Shown: piece by piece, positions 1 to 9,585 of the stretch
Position numbering within the stretch: position 1 is the stretch's first letter
How the letters are laid out: each line of letters opens with the position of its first letter
Assembly (NCBI RefSeq): GCF_000738005.1
Contig: NZ_JHAL01000001.1
Location: 59,108-123,107, forward strand
Reading direction: 5' to 3'
Source: Bifidobacterium crudilactis
GTDB taxonomy: Bacteria; Actinomycetota; Actinomycetes; Actinomycetales; Bifidobacteriaceae
Length of the DNA stretch: 64,000 nt
Made by a program: the position numbers and the translations under genes
The notes under the pieces: model-generated
Seen by the model: the letters and a program-made list of their open reading frames with translations, nothing else
What the model was told of the DNA's origin: nothing
Databases searched by the model: none

Positions 1-770
1 GTGAAGGTCGCTACCGGCTGACCATCGACCAGCTTAATCGTCCACGTACCCTCACCCGCAACGGTCTTCGCGGTCGAACCATCGGCGAACGCGGCACTCG
101 TGATGTCACCGGAACCAGGAATCGTCTTCGGCGTGAGCGTGGCGGTCGTGTTGGGGTTAATCGTCTTCGACGCATCGCCAGTAGTCGGCTTGATGGTCAC
201 ATCCAACTTGCCCGTGGCGGTCAGGCCATTGACGTCGGTCACCGTGTAAGACTGCTCGGTCACCTTGCCGGTGAACCCGGCCTCAGGAGTGAACTTCGCC
301 TTCGGCTGACCATTCACCAAATCAATCGTCCACACACCCTCACCAGGAACCGTCTTCGACTGCTGACCGTTATCGAACGCCACCTGAGTGAGTGCCCCGG
401 TACCCCTCGTGGACTTCGGCATCAACGTGGCACTTTCACCCTGAGCGACAGTCTTCGACGCGTCACCCGTCGTCGGCGGCACGTTAATGGTCACATCAAG
501 CTTGCCCGTGGCCGTCAGCTCATTGACATCGGTCACCGTGTACGGCTGCTCCGTCACCTTGCCGGTATACCCGGCCTCAGGAGTGAACGTCGCCTTCGGC
601 TGACCATTCACCAGCTTAATCGTCCACGTGCCCTCACCGGGAACCGTCTTCGTGGTCGAACCATCCGCGAAGGCAACCGCCTTGATAGCACCAGCACCCG
701 GGGTCGTCTCAGGAGACAACTCGGCGGTCGTGTTCGGATTAATCGTCTTCGCAGCATCACCCGTCGTCGG
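1..770 (-). repeat. In-frame tandem repeats (about 295 bp) encoding CshA fibril modules
   Basis: The same DNA segments recur at spacings of about 291-295 bp. For example, GGCTGACCAT occurs near 16, 307 and 598, and TTGCCCGTGG occurs near 210 and 505. The copies are very similar at the DNA level, not only as protein, which favours repeat-number change by recombination. Confidence 0.85.
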
Positions 771-2000
771 CGGCTCGGCTGTCGCCGTGGCCACACAAGA
801 AGAAGCACCGTTCGCCGGAGTGGTGACCGTTGCCGACTTACCATCAGCGGACAGCACGGGTGTGTACTTTTCGCCATTGACTTGGCATTCCCAAATAATC
901 TTATATGCGTCTTCAGAGGTAGTGTTGCTACCCGTTGATTTAGCTATGGAATACGTGGTTTTTGAGCCTTCTGCTCCTGACAAGAACTGCTGTTTGCCGC
1001 TTGAGGTCTCTCCGCCTGAACTGCTGGTTGCTCCGAGGGTGCCTCCCTCATTTTTCGCAGTGACGGTGAAACCTGCATTGCTGCCACCGTTCTGAACTAC
1101 GTTGAGGCCTGCTGTTGCCGTACTGAATACGACTGCGATTGCTATGCCCTGCCGTGAATTTCCGCCTGCAGAATTGCGAAATGCGGAACTTATCGTTGTC
1201 GGAGCATCTGCGGAAACCATGACGATACCATTCCCCGGCACGGTTCCATTTGCCGTTTCGCAAGTCACGCTCGTGCTTCCGAGACCTGTAAGCCCCTTTG
1301 TGCAAGGCTTAGCCCATCCGGAGGGAGTCACGTCGAGGTACTTGTTCAGTGCTTTATCAGAAGTCCAGGTGAAGCCCTCGTGCGAAGGTCCTGTGGATTC
1401 CGCATCCGCCATTACCAACGAATACCCTGATGTCACAGGTGCATCGTTGTTTTGAGTATCAAATACCTGTATCTGTTCGAGAGAGACCGTGTCCCGCTGA
1501 GCAAAATCGGTCGTGATTCCGGGATTGGCAACGACTTGATAGAGTGCGGGTTTCCCCGAAGTCCCCACGTAATAGTCTTGTCCAGCCTTGGTCGCGCCAA
1601 GAAGCGAACCCGACTTTCCTGATTCGGTCCATGTCGGGAGCTGAGTCGCCAAAACCCCATTAGCGCCATCAGCACCTGCTGAGACCTTCACGTTCATCGT
1701 AATCTTGTAGCGACCAAGGTTAATCGTCAATGGCTTGTTCGCAGGCATGGAATCCGCGGAGACCGTGCCGAAGGTGCTGAAATCTATCCAGCACAGGGCA
1801 TCAGCATTAGGGCCGCCGCTGCCGTACGAGCAGCCTTGTACCGCGTTGCTCTGCTGCTCGCTCTGAGAACTTGAGGTGGCGGTTTCGGCTTGGGCTGCTT
1901 GCGCAGTGACCATGCCGGATGTTCCTATCAGTGCTGTTGCTGCGAGAAGCCCGACCAGTGATTTTCCACTGAGATGCTTAATTCGTGTGAATAACGACAA
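1..2000 (-). CDS. CshA-type fibrillar surface adhesin, partial (3' end outside window)
   Basis: An open frame of about 666 codons runs from the window edge up to a TTG start at 1998-2000, preceded by the ribosome site AAGGGGAA; no better ATG lies upstream of the signal peptide. The N-terminus has basic residues, a hydrophobic stretch (LVGLLAATALIGTSG) and an AQA-type cleavage region. Then comes a CshA non-repeat-like domain with the hallmarks ALCWIDFSTF and YSLVMADAEST. After about residue 410, CshA-type repeats of about 98 residues follow, each with the pattern GEGTWTI..NGQPKATFTPEAGYTGKVTEQ.YTVTDVN, joined by PTTGDASKT linkers. Two complete repeats and part of a third are visible. CshA-family proteins are cell-wall fibrils in adhesion; the anchor must lie beyond the window. 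Domain identity is firm; ligand unknown. Confidence 0.85.
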   Translation of the reverse strand, partial: MSLFTRIKHLSGKSLVGLLAATALIGTSGMVTAQAAQAETATSSSQSEQQSNAVQGCSYGSGGPNADALCWIDFSTFGTVSADSMPANKPLTINLGRYKITMNVKVSAGADGANGVLATQLPTWTESGKSGSLLGATKAGQDYYVGTSGKPALYQVVANPGITTDFAQRDTVSLEQIQVFDTQNNDAPVTSGYSLVMADAESTGPSHEGFTWTSDKALNKYLDVTPSGWAKPCTKGLTGLGSTSVTCETANGTVPGNGIVMVSADAPTTISSAFRNSAGGNSRQGIAIAVVFSTATAGLNVVQNGGSNAGFTVTAKNEGGTLGATSSSGGETSSGKQQFLSGAEGSKTTYSIAKSTGSNTTSEDAYKIIWECQVNGEKYTPVLSADGKSATVTTPANGASSCVATATAEPPTTGDAAKTINPNTTAELSPETTPGAGAIKAVAFADGSTTKTVPGEGTWTIKLVNGQPKATFTPEAGYTGKVTEQPYTVTDVNELTATGKLDVTINVPPTTGDASKTVAQGESATLMPKSTRGTGALTQVAFDNGQQSKTVPGEGVWTIDLVNGQPKAKFTPEAGFTGKVTEQSYTVTDVNGLTATGKLDVTIKPTTGDASKTINPNTTATLTPKTIPGSGDITSAAFADGSTAKTVAGEGTWTIKLVDGQPVATF

Positions 2001-2469
2001 CCAATTCCCCTTTACCAATGCAGATATATACCCAACATCAACGTGCCAGCCATAGAGGCAGACCTGTTCATTCCGAAATCGTCCACGGTTCATCCTGGCC
2101 CAACAACCATTCCACACAGCCGGAGAACTGTCTCCCCGCACCCATGTATCAAACCGGTTCGATATATTCGCCCGTTTACTGTATGACCAAGTGCAGACCA
2201 TGCGAGCGGATAATGGCAAACCGTTATCGAAGAAGGCGGCATGCGCCACGACACCAGGATGCCCGGTCATTGCACGACCGGATCCCACTCCCCTGCCTGG
2301 ATATCTCTTTCTGACTACGGCACCGGAGAAACTTCGTCGCGACCTTGCTCCGATGGATTACATTGGCAGGAAGAGAAGTCCGCATCAGTGAAGTTTCAGA
2401 CCGAGTCACTGTCAGCCTGAACGGCTCGGGATGCATGGTCGAAGATATGAATATAGGAGTGCCACCGGA
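2001..2469. other. Intergenic region between divergent adhesin and tag genes
   Basis: No convincing gene. Short frames here lack ribosome sites and family resemblance. It should hold the divergent promoters of the adhesin and tag, but I cannot assign -35/-10 boxes confidently. Confidence 0.5.
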
Positions 2470-3111
2470 ATGAATGTTCTCCCCCGAGAAAATCACCGAG
2501 AGGATTGCCCTGTACTGCATCGCTGCCCTTGGGGCGATTCGGAAGACATGCAGATGCGCCAGTATCATGACCTTGAATGGGGGACGCCTCTTCATGACAG
2601 CCGAGCGCTGTTCGAACTGCTGTCGTTGGAGCTCATGCAGTCCGGCCTAAGCTGGAGGACCATTTTGCACAAGCGGCAGGGCTTCATCAGGGCATTCCAC
2701 AATTTTGACCCACATGTGGTGATGACGTTGGACGCGGAAGGCGACGGGTTGCTATCCGACCCTTCGATTATCAGGAACCGTAGAAAAATTCAGGCGGTGA
2801 TCAATAACGCCGAAGCCATCGTCGCACTCGAAAATCGCGGCATCTCGTTCAATGAGTATGTCTGGCAGTTCGTAAATCATCAAAGCATCACGAACCAAGT
2901 CACCGACTACACACAATCCCCTTGTCAAAGCCCCATATCCATCACCATGAGCAAAAGCATGAAACGTGACGGTTTCAGCTTTGTAGGCCCTGTTGTCGTC
3001 TACTCCTTCATGGAGGCGGCAGGGTTGGTCAATGACCATGAAAGCAGCTGTTTCAGGTGGGCGCAGCTGGCGCAAGGTAGTCAGTCCGCGTCGCAAGGCC
3101 TGCAGGCCTGA
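2470..3111 (+). CDS. tag: DNA-3-methyladenine glycosylase I (Tag)
   Basis: A 213-residue base-excision repair enzyme that removes 3-methyladenine from alkylated DNA. The ATG at 2470 is chosen because AGGAG (2456-2460) precedes it by 9 bases; an in-frame ATG at 2431 lacks such a site. The family zinc ligands are all present: Cys in RCPWGD, His in YHDLEWG, and His and Cys in NDHESSC near the C-terminus. The acidic residue in the SLELMQSGLSW segment corresponds to the base-recognition Glu of E. coli Tag. The FVNHQ and GF.FVG motifs also match. The length is slightly above the usual 185-190 because of a short N-terminal extension. It stands alone, convergent with the GH1 gene. Confidence 0.93.
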   Translation: MNVLPRENHREDCPVLHRCPWGDSEDMQMRQYHDLEWGTPLHDSRALFELLSLELMQSGLSWRTILHKRQGFIRAFHNFDPHVVMTLDAEGDGLLSDPSIIRNRRKIQAVINNAEAIVALENRGISFNEYVWQFVNHQSITNQVTDYTQSPCQSPISITMSKSMKRDGFSFVGPVVVYSFMEAAGLVNDHESSCFRWAQLAQGSQSASQGLQA

Positions 3112-3242
3112 ACTGCGATATCAATGCTCACGGACTGGTGTTGAACCGGAGGGAACACCATCATCCCACCGGCCCGACACCTTCATACTCACCCAATGGC
3201 CGCGCGGGGACCGGCATCGGGGTGCGCACCATCACTGAACGC

Positions 3243-4652
3243 TCATATGGCGTTGCCTCTGACGATTTCTCTGAATCTGAGACCCGAATCCTTCCAAATA
3301 CGTTCCTGATTATCGTAATTGACCCGAAGTATGCCGAAGCGTTTGCCGTACCCCAAAGACCACTCAAAATTATCCAGCAAAGACCAGGCGAAATACCCCG
3401 ATACCGGGGCTCCCTCATCTATCGCCTCCGCAACGGCCTTGATATGCTCCTCCAGATACGTCACTCGGTGAGGATCGTGAACTATTTCGCCCCCGAACGG
3501 CGAGCCGCCGTTTTCAACCGTGTCGTCCCAGGCTGAACCGTTCTCGGTGACCATGAGTTGCAGACCGGGATAGCGCTTGGACATCTCGACCAGTAGATCG
3601 CGCAAACCCTCCGGCTCCTGATTCCAGCCCATTGCGGTGAGCTGGCCTTCGGGAGGCAACACCTCGACGCCTTCCTGAGCCGGCATGGGACTCGAATATG
3701 GACCGGCAGGACGAGCCGATGCAGTCACAAGGTCGTGCTCGCGCTGACGGACGTACATCGTCGAGTAATAGTTGATTCCCAGACTGTCCAGCGGCTGCCG
3801 GATGGTCTCCATATCTCCGTGATGGACGAAAGCCCAATCGCTGATACCTTCCGTGGACTGCAGCAATCGGGGGTCGTATCGTCCATCGAACATCGGACCC
3901 AGCCAGATTTCGTTCGCGAAAAGGTCGGATTGCTCTTTTGCCCTCATATCCGCCGGTGAGGCACTCGCCGCACGGCAGACCTGAAGATTCAGGGTAACCG
4001 ACACTTTGGCTTCATCCCCGAGTCGCCTCCTAATCGCCTGCACTGCAAGCCCATGGGCAAGATTCAAATGGTGCGCGGCGGCGAGCGCCTGCCCATAATC
4101 CTGAATTCCCGGCGCGTGGACGCCGCTGCCGTACCCAAGGTATGCGGAGCACCAGGGCTCGTTCAGAGTCGTCCAGGTATCGACGAGCTCCCCGAGCTCC
4201 CGCGCCAGAACATCAGCATATCGCTCGAATTCCTCAGCGGTCTCCCGCACAGCCCAACCTCCGCGATCTTGCAGATACTGGGGAAGGTCCCAATGATAGA
4301 GGGTCACCACCGGCCTGATGTGCGCATCTCGCAATGCCTGAAGAACCCTGCGATAATGCTGCACGCCCTTGTCGTTTACCGGCCCCCTGTATTCGGGAAT
4401 GATTCGTGACCATGAGATAGACAGGCGATATGCTCCGACGCCAAGCTCCTGCATAAGCTCTATGTCTTCGCGATAGCGGTGGTACTGGTCGCAGGCGACC
4501 GCTCCCGACGACCCGTCTGCTATCGTCCCCGAACGCTCGCAGAAGGTATCCCAAATGGATGGGGTTCTTCCATCCTCATGTACGGCACCTTCGACCTGAT
4601 ATGAAGCCGTGGCGGTTCCCCAAAGAAAATCGGGTGGAAATGTGAATGTCAT
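3243..4652 (-). CDS. Beta-glucosidase, glycoside hydrolase family 1
   Basis: A 469-residue cytoplasmic retaining beta-glycosidase with no signal peptide. The N-terminal family signature FLWGTATASYQVEGA is present. The acid/base Glu is at about residue 165 (TLNEPW) and the nucleophile Glu at about 370 (VTENGSAW), followed by the FAWSLLDNFEW motif. The ribosome site AGGAG precedes the ATG by 4 bases. It lies downstream of two sugar permeases and a binding lipoprotein on the same strand, so it probably cleaves the imported beta-glucoside (cellobiose or gentiobiose type). The 166-base gap to the upstream permease leaves room for a separate promoter. Exact substrate is inference. Confidence 0.93.
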   Translation of the reverse strand: MTFTFPPDFLWGTATASYQVEGAVHEDGRTPSIWDTFCERSGTIADGSSGAVACDQYHRYREDIELMQELGVGAYRLSISWSRIIPEYRGPVNDKGVQHYRRVLQALRDAHIRPVVTLYHWDLPQYLQDRGGWAVRETAEEFERYADVLARELGELVDTWTTLNEPWCSAYLGYGSGVHAPGIQDYGQALAAAHHLNLAHGLAVQAIRRRLGDEAKVSVTLNLQVCRAASASPADMRAKEQSDLFANEIWLGPMFDGRYDPRLLQSTEGISDWAFVHHGDMETIRQPLDSLGINYYSTMYVRQREHDLVTASARPAGPYSSPMPAQEGVEVLPPEGQLTAMGWNQEPEGLRDLLVEMSKRYPGLQLMVTENGSAWDDTVENGGSPFGGEIVHDPHRVTYLEEHIKAVAEAIDEGAPVSGYFAWSLLDNFEWSLGYGKRFGILRVNYDNQERIWKDSGLRFREIVRGNAI

Positions 4653-4818
4653 GTCGCTCCTAACAACTCTTCGCGGTTGCTGACCAGATGGGTTCCGGCC
4701 GGTATTCCGCTATGAAATGGATGGTTCGATACCGGCAGGTGCCTTTCGGAAGACCTTAGGGACGGATTCCAGGCGTATGTAGCCACGCCCTGGCGTACCT
4801 GCGAACAGTTTCGCCGCA

Positions 4819-5763
4819 TCATCCTTTGACCGCTCCTGCCATGATTCCCGAGACCAGTTGCTTCCCTGCTATGAAGAAGAGAATGATCAGCGGGAAGGTC
4901 GTCAGTATGACGCCCGACATCACAATCGTGTAGTCGGTGAAATGAGCGCCCTTCAATGTCGCGGCGGCCACCGTGAGCATACTGTTCTTGTTGGAACCGA
5001 GAATGAGCATCGGCCAGAAATAGTTGGTCCATTGGCCGATGAAGGTGAACAGGAATAGCATCGCCGTTGCAGGTCGTGCCGCCGGCATCGCGACCGACCA
5101 GAAGGTGCGGATCATCGACGCGCCGTCGACCCGGGCCGCTTCGATCAGTTCATACGGCAAGGCGTCACGCAGATACTGGGTCATCCAGAAGACGCCGAAG
5201 GACGTGACGAGACCGGGTATGATAACCGCCCACAACGAGCCGAAAAGCCCGGCTTTGTTAGCCAGAATATAGAGAGGTACCACACTTAGCTGCTGTGGGA
5301 TGGTCATGGTGCCCACGACGAAGGTCAAGAGCACCCCGCTGCCTTTGAAGCGCAGCTTCGCAAATGAATACCCGGCCAAGGTGCTGAACAGCACGGTTGA
5401 GACGGAGACCAGCGTGGCCACCATCAGCGTGCCTCCAAGTGCCTGCCAGAACTTGATTTCTCCGAAAGCCCTTGCCAGGTTTCTGAATAACGAGCCCCCC
5501 ATCACCAGCGCACGCACCCCATACTGATTCGCAGGCGTGTCCTGGGATGCGATGGAAACCGCATAGTACAGCGGGAACAGAAACAACAGCATAAAGAACG
5601 TCAACACCGCGTAGCTTGCCCAACCTGGTTTTCTTCCCTCAGAGGTCATTCCAAGGCGTGCGTTCCGTCTGCGTGAGGCTGCCGCGACCCTGCGGCCATA
5701 TATCTGCTCCAACGCAGGTGAAGCTATAGGCTCTTTCTTCGACCATCTATCGAAATCAGTCAT
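4819..5763 (-). CDS. Sugar ABC transporter permease, MalG type
   Basis: A 314-residue inner-membrane permease of the CUT1 importer class. After a charged cytoplasmic N-terminus of about 50 residues come about six hydrophobic segments. The ATPase-contact EAA loop reads LIEAARVDGASMIRTFWSVAMP (shown here only to mark its place around residues 210-230), and the protein ends with the typical MAGAVKG. It overlaps the upstream permease by 4 bases (ATGA), so translation is coupled. No ATPase gene is nearby; bifidobacterial CUT1 importers commonly share an MsmK-type ATPase encoded elsewhere. Likely imports the substrate of the neighbouring GH1 enzyme. Confidence 0.9.
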   Translation of the reverse strand: MTDFDRWSKKEPIASPALEQIYGRRVAAASRRRNARLGMTSEGRKPGWASYAVLTFFMLLFLFPLYYAVSIASQDTPANQYGVRALVMGGSLFRNLARAFGEIKFWQALGGTLMVATLVSVSTVLFSTLAGYSFAKLRFKGSGVLLTFVVGTMTIPQQLSVVPLYILANKAGLFGSLWAVIIPGLVTSFGVFWMTQYLRDALPYELIEAARVDGASMIRTFWSVAMPAARPATAMLFLFTFIGQWTNYFWPMLILGSNKNSMLTVAAATLKGAHFTDYTIVMSGVILTTFPLIILFFIAGKQLVSGIMAGAVKG

Positions 5764-6905
5764 CGTGCCACCTCACTTGTCTGTTCGAGAGTCGCTTGTT
5801 GCTCGTCTGCACGGGCATTTGCACCGGAGCGGCGAGCCCTGAGCAATTCGGCATCCTGACGCTTCTTGAGTTCCCGCAATGTTGCCTTGTCGCGTTTGAC
5901 ACGAGTTCCCGACGACATCCTTCTGGTAAGCCAGAAGTTCAACATGGTCACCAGCACGATGATGATGAACAGGAACCACGCCACCGCTGCGGCACGTCCC
6001 AGATTGGGCTGCCCAACCGTGACATTCACGAATCCCAACTTGTACAGGTACAACGACACGGTCAGGTACTGGTTGTTGACGCCTCCTCCGGCGCTGGCGG
6101 CGTTATGGAAGAGCTGCGGTTCATCGAATATCTGCAATCCGCCGATGGTCGACGTGATAATCACGAAAATCAGCGTCGGTCGCAGCATCGGCAGGGTCAC
6201 CGACCGGAAGGTCCTCCATTTCCCGGCGCCGTCCACTACGGCCGCTTCGATGACGTCGCGCGGAATCGCCTGCATCGCCGCCAGGAATATCAAGGCGTTG
6301 TATCCGGTCCAACGGAAATTGACGATCATGGCGATTGCGATATGCGACCACAACGCACTGCCATGCCACATGATCGGCTGCATGCCTATGGCTTGAAGCA
6401 ATGCGTTGACCGCACCCATCCGGTCCGAAAATATCTGGGAGAAGATGATGCCTGCGGCTGACGGTGCGACCACATACGGGAGGAGCACACCCATCCTCCA
6501 AAAGGTTTTCGCCTTCAGATTCGCATCGAGAATCCACGCGATCAGCAAAGCGCATATCACCTGCGGAACGGAGCTGAGCAGAAAGATGGATACCGAATTC
6601 CGCAAAGCCACCCAGAAGGCTTCCTGATGCAGCACCCATTGAAAATTGCCGAGCCAGGATGCCTGTGTGTCGGAGCATGTCGCACCGCACACCGCCCATC
6701 CTGCATCGCCTGTCAGGGTATTGTACTGTCGCATCGCCACGAATACGGTGTAAATGAGCGGGAACAGACCGACTACTGCGAACAGTAGGAAGAACGGGGC
6801 GATATAGAGATAAGGCGAGGCCTTCCACTCGATGATACCCATCCTGTTTCTCCAGGACTTCGATGGTGCCGGCCGTCTCCGCGTGACCTCTTGCGATTCT
6901 GACAT
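5760..6905 (-). CDS. Sugar ABC transporter permease, MalF type
   Basis: A 381-residue partner permease of the beta-glucoside importer. The start at 6905 follows the strong ribosome site AAAGGAGA; an upstream in-frame start (6938) would put that site inside the gene. About six membrane segments are visible, with an EAA loop reading VIEAAVVDGAGKWRTF about two-thirds of the way in, and a long charged C-terminal tail rich in Arg, Glu and Ala. It ends by overlapping the MalG-type gene. A 140-base gap separates it from the binding-protein gene, consistent with one operon. Confidence 0.9.
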   Translation of the reverse strand: MSESQEVTRRRPAPSKSWRNRMGIIEWKASPYLYIAPFFLLFAVVGLFPLIYTVFVAMRQYNTLTGDAGWAVCGATCSDTQASWLGNFQWVLHQEAFWVALRNSVSIFLLSSVPQVICALLIAWILDANLKAKTFWRMGVLLPYVVAPSAAGIIFSQIFSDRMGAVNALLQAIGMQPIMWHGSALWSHIAIAMIVNFRWTGYNALIFLAAMQAIPRDVIEAAVVDGAGKWRTFRSVTLPMLRPTLIFVIITSTIGGLQIFDEPQLFHNAASAGGGVNNQYLTVSLYLYKLGFVNVTVGQPNLGRAAAVAWFLFIIIVLVTMLNFWLTRRMSSGTRVKRDKATLRELKKRQDAELLRARRSGANARADEQQATLEQTSEVAR

Positions 6906-7045
6906 AATCTCTCCTTTGAGAAACGCCATATCGGACACTGTTGGTGAGATTCACGCCCTCAGCCACGGGCGCATGAAGGCAGTGATGACCTTTCATGCGC
7001 CTCTGTGGAGAGGGCGCGAATGCTGACCCGTGTGGTGTTGAAATA

Positions 7046-8371
7046 CTACGACAGTGCCTTCACATCGTTCACGAACTGCTGCCACGATTGTGATGCGGAC
7101 TGCTCCTTGGTCACGTCGACGCGACCGAGTGCGTCTCCGAGCTTGGAATCAATGTCGTAGTACTGACTGCCGGTGTATGGGATGACCTTGACCGCGTCGG
7201 CGCGGTTGGCGTAGATCTTCCCGGTGGGGGCGTTGTTGAGGAAGCTGTCGACCTTGTCGGTGACTTCAGAGTTCTTCAATGCGGTCGGGGAACTCGGGAA
7301 CTGGGCCGCCGCCTTGAAGGTCGCGACCTGCTGGTCTGGCGCGGTGAGCCATGCCACGAGTTTCGCCGCCTCGGTCTTCACCTTCGAGGTTTCGGGCACC
7401 ACGAGCCATGAACCGCCTTGGTTGCTGCCGCCTCCAGGTGTCACATCCGCTATGTCCCAGCCTTTGAAGTCCTCGCCTGAATTGCCCTTGATGTTGTTGA
7501 CCAGCCAAGCAGGGCACATGATCGTGGCGAATCCGGAATCCGACTTGAAGCTGGCGTTCCAATCATCGGACCACTGGTTGAGGTGCGCTGACATGTCGGA
7601 CGTCGCGGTAAGCTGGTCGTAGAGGTTCTTCACCGTGCTGTCCGTGGCGACGACCGTACCATCCTTCTTGACGTATGCTTCCTTGATTTGCGTCTTCATC
7701 GTGCCCCAGATTCCACCCATGGCGTCGTACCAAGGCAGACCGGTTTTCTTGGTGTATTCCTCACCGGCCTTGAAATAGGTGTCCCAGCTGGCACTGTCTC
7801 CGCCGAGCATCTTGGCTACTTCATCACGGTCGGTCGGCAGTCCTGCCTTGGCGAAGAGATCGGAGCGATAGCACACGGCCGTCGGTCCGATGTCGTTGCC
7901 GGCGCCTATCAGCTTTCCGCTTTCCGTAGTCCCTCCCTCCGTCTTCCAATCGAGCCAGTCGTTCCCCTTCACGTAGCTCGAAAGATCGACGAATTTATCC
8001 GGCATCGCCAGGATGGAAGGCATCCATGCGATGTCCGCCGCATACACATCGTAGGCATCCGAACCCGATGAGATGGCCGTGTTGAAAGCCGAGCGCGCAT
8101 CATCCGAACCGGATGCCACGGTCTCCTCGATTTTCACATTCGGGTGCTCCTTCTCATAGGCCGCCCACAGATCTGCGCCCGGTCGCTCAGCCGTGCTCTT
8201 TCCATAGCCGAAATTGTTGAAGGTCTGAACTTTGATGACGACTTTGCCGTCGCTGTTGGTACTGCTTGCACTGTCTCCGGAGCCTCCGCATCCGGCGAAT
8301 CCGATGACCGCGGCCCCCGCAGCGAGGGATGCCAACACCTTCTTAGCGATCACAGTCCTAGAAACACTCAT
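7046..8371 (-). CDS. Extracellular sugar-binding lipoprotein (ABC importer)
   Basis: A 441-residue substrate-binding protein. The N-terminus (MSVSRTVIAKKVLASLAAGA) is a lipoprotein signal ending in a lipobox with the sequence FAGCGG, so Cys is lipidated and the protein is tethered outside the membrane. The remainder resembles CUT1 family-1 solute-binding proteins. The ribosome site GGAAGGGG precedes the ATG. It is the first structural gene of the beta-glucoside operon and sits 77 bases downstream of a LacI-type operator. Ligand identity is inferred from the GH1 neighbour only. Confidence 0.9.
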   Translation of the reverse strand: MSVSRTVIAKKVLASLAAGAAVIGFAGCGGSGDSASSTNSDGKVVIKVQTFNNFGYGKSTAERPGADLWAAYEKEHPNVKIEETVASGSDDARSAFNTAISSGSDAYDVYAADIAWMPSILAMPDKFVDLSSYVKGNDWLDWKTEGGTTESGKLIGAGNDIGPTAVCYRSDLFAKAGLPTDRDEVAKMLGGDSASWDTYFKAGEEYTKKTGLPWYDAMGGIWGTMKTQIKEAYVKKDGTVVATDSTVKNLYDQLTATSDMSAHLNQWSDDWNASFKSDSGFATIMCPAWLVNNIKGNSGEDFKGWDIADVTPGGGSNQGGSWLVVPETSKVKTEAAKLVAWLTAPDQQVATFKAAAQFPSSPTALKNSEVTDKVDSFLNNAPTGKIYANRADAVKVIPYTGSQYYDIDSKLGDALGRVDVTKEQSASQSWQQFVNDVKALS

Positions 8372-8447
8372 CTTTTCCCCTTCCTATATCGCACGCCGAT
8401 GTGCGACCTGTGCCGTCCAAGCCTTCTTTGCCTCGGACGATTCACAA

Positions 8448-8461
8448 TGGAACCGTTTCCA
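8448..8461 (-). promoter_or_regulatory. LacI-type operator of the beta-glucoside operon
   Basis: TGGAACCGTTTCCA is a near-perfect palindrome (one mismatched pair) with the central CG typical of LacI/GalR operators. It lies directly downstream of a good promoter and upstream of the binding-protein gene, next to a LacI-family gene. It probably blocks initiation when no sugar is present. Confidence 0.75.
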
Positions 8462-8474
8462 ATACGGTGGTATC

Positions 8475-8503
8475 AGGATAGCCTGACCATACTCGTTTGT
8501 AAA
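8475..8503 (-). promoter_or_regulatory. Promoter of the beta-glucoside importer operon
   Basis: On the minus strand, TTTACA (8498-8503) and TATCCT (8475-8480) are separated by exactly 17 bases. The predicted transcription start falls just before the LacI-type operator at 8448-8461. Confidence 0.65.
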
Positions 8504-8562
8504 GCCACCACACCTCACCATCGGCAGCTCTCTTCGGGAGAAATCCCCGTCCAGGTATCTAT

Positions 8563-9579
8563 TCAGGCGCTATCACGTATCTTGAGCTGAACCTCAAAAA
8601 TCTCGCTCCGTTGCCGGCATTTCCCATCACGCAAGCATTCCTCCAACATGCGCACGGCTCCGTCGGCCATTGCGTCCAAAGGCTGGGCCAATGATGTCAG
8701 TTTGGGGGACAATGCCCTGGCCAGACGAAAATCGTCGAAGCCGATAATCGCCACATCCTCGGGGACTCTGATTTGCCGCTCATACGAAGCCATTGCCTGC
8801 ATCGCCCCCGCAGCGATTTCATCGGATTCGGCGAATACCGCATCCAGATGAGGAAAGTCATCGAGCAACCGCTTCATCGCCTTCGCCCCGAACTCCGTGG
8901 AGAACGGCCCTTGCACCACCGCGAGAGGCTGCAGTCCTGCTTCTCCCAAGGCCTCGACCATGCCTTCGGTTCTGTCGACGGGAGCAGTCATGTCCTCGGG
9001 CCCCGCAATCACGACGATGCGTGTTCTGCCTATTTCCAACAGACGTTTCCCTGCCAAATATCCACCGGCGTGATTGTTCACATCCACATACGGCACCGCC
9101 GTGTCCTGAGGAGGACGACCAATGAATACCTGAGGCTTCTGGTACCGACGAATTGCTTCGGCAACCGTATTGCTCAGATGATAGCTGAGCACCACCATGC
9201 CGTCAGCACCCACCCTGTCCAACAGCCTTTCGAAACCATCGCTGTCATCAGGATTGGTCAAAGCCAACAGCGGCAGAAGCCCTCGCTCGGCGAAGGAGAG
9301 CGAAAGCCGACTAATCATTCCCGCTATGAAGGCGTCACCGAATATGAAGGGCGTGGGCTCCGGAACCGCAAGCGCCACAACCCCACTACGGCCCGAAGAC
9401 AATCTCCGAGCCGCCAGATTCGGAGAAAAATGAAGTTCACTGGCGGCCCTCCGAACCTTCTGCCTGGTCGACGGCGAAGCGGACCCAGCACCAAGTGCGC
9501 GCGACGCGGTGGATACGGCGACACCGGCACGCTCCGCGACATCCCGTATCGTCACCACTTTTCCGTTGCCCATAATCAT
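8563..9579 (-). CDS. LacI-family transcriptional regulator (beta-glucoside locus)
   Basis: About 338 residues. The N-terminal helix-turn-helix reads VTIRDVAERAGVAVSTASRALG, followed by the hinge region ARRLSSGRSGVVALAVP and a periplasmic-binding-protein-like sugar-sensing domain ending with IIGFDDFRLA and SLAQPLD. Start choice among 9582 (TTG), 9579 (ATG) and 9573 (ATG) is uncertain because no clear ribosome site exists. The gene starts a few bases after the stop of the pyrimidine-dimer glycosylase gene, so the two may be cotranscribed. It likely represses the importer operon through the operator at 8448-8461. Confidence 0.9.
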   Translation of the reverse strand: MIMGNGKVVTIRDVAERAGVAVSTASRALGAGSASPSTRQKVRRAASELHFSPNLAARRLSSGRSGVVALAVPEPTPFIFGDAFIAGMISRLSLSFAERGLLPLLALTNPDDSDGFERLLDRVGADGMVVLSYHLSNTVAEAIRRYQKPQVFIGRPPQDTAVPYVDVNNHAGGYLAGKRLLEIGRTRIVVIAGPEDMTAPVDRTEGMVEALGEAGLQPLAVVQGPFSTEFGAKAMKRLLDDFPHLDAVFAESDEIAAGAMQAMASYERQIRVPEDVAIIGFDDFRLARALSPKLTSLAQPLDAMADGAVRMLEECLRDGKCRQRSEIFEVQLKIRDSA

Positions 9580-9585
9580 CAATGA

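Noticed and set aside
2001..2469. Short frames (98 and 66 codons) upstream of tag
   Set aside because: No ribosome site, no family resemblance, overlapping each other in different frames.
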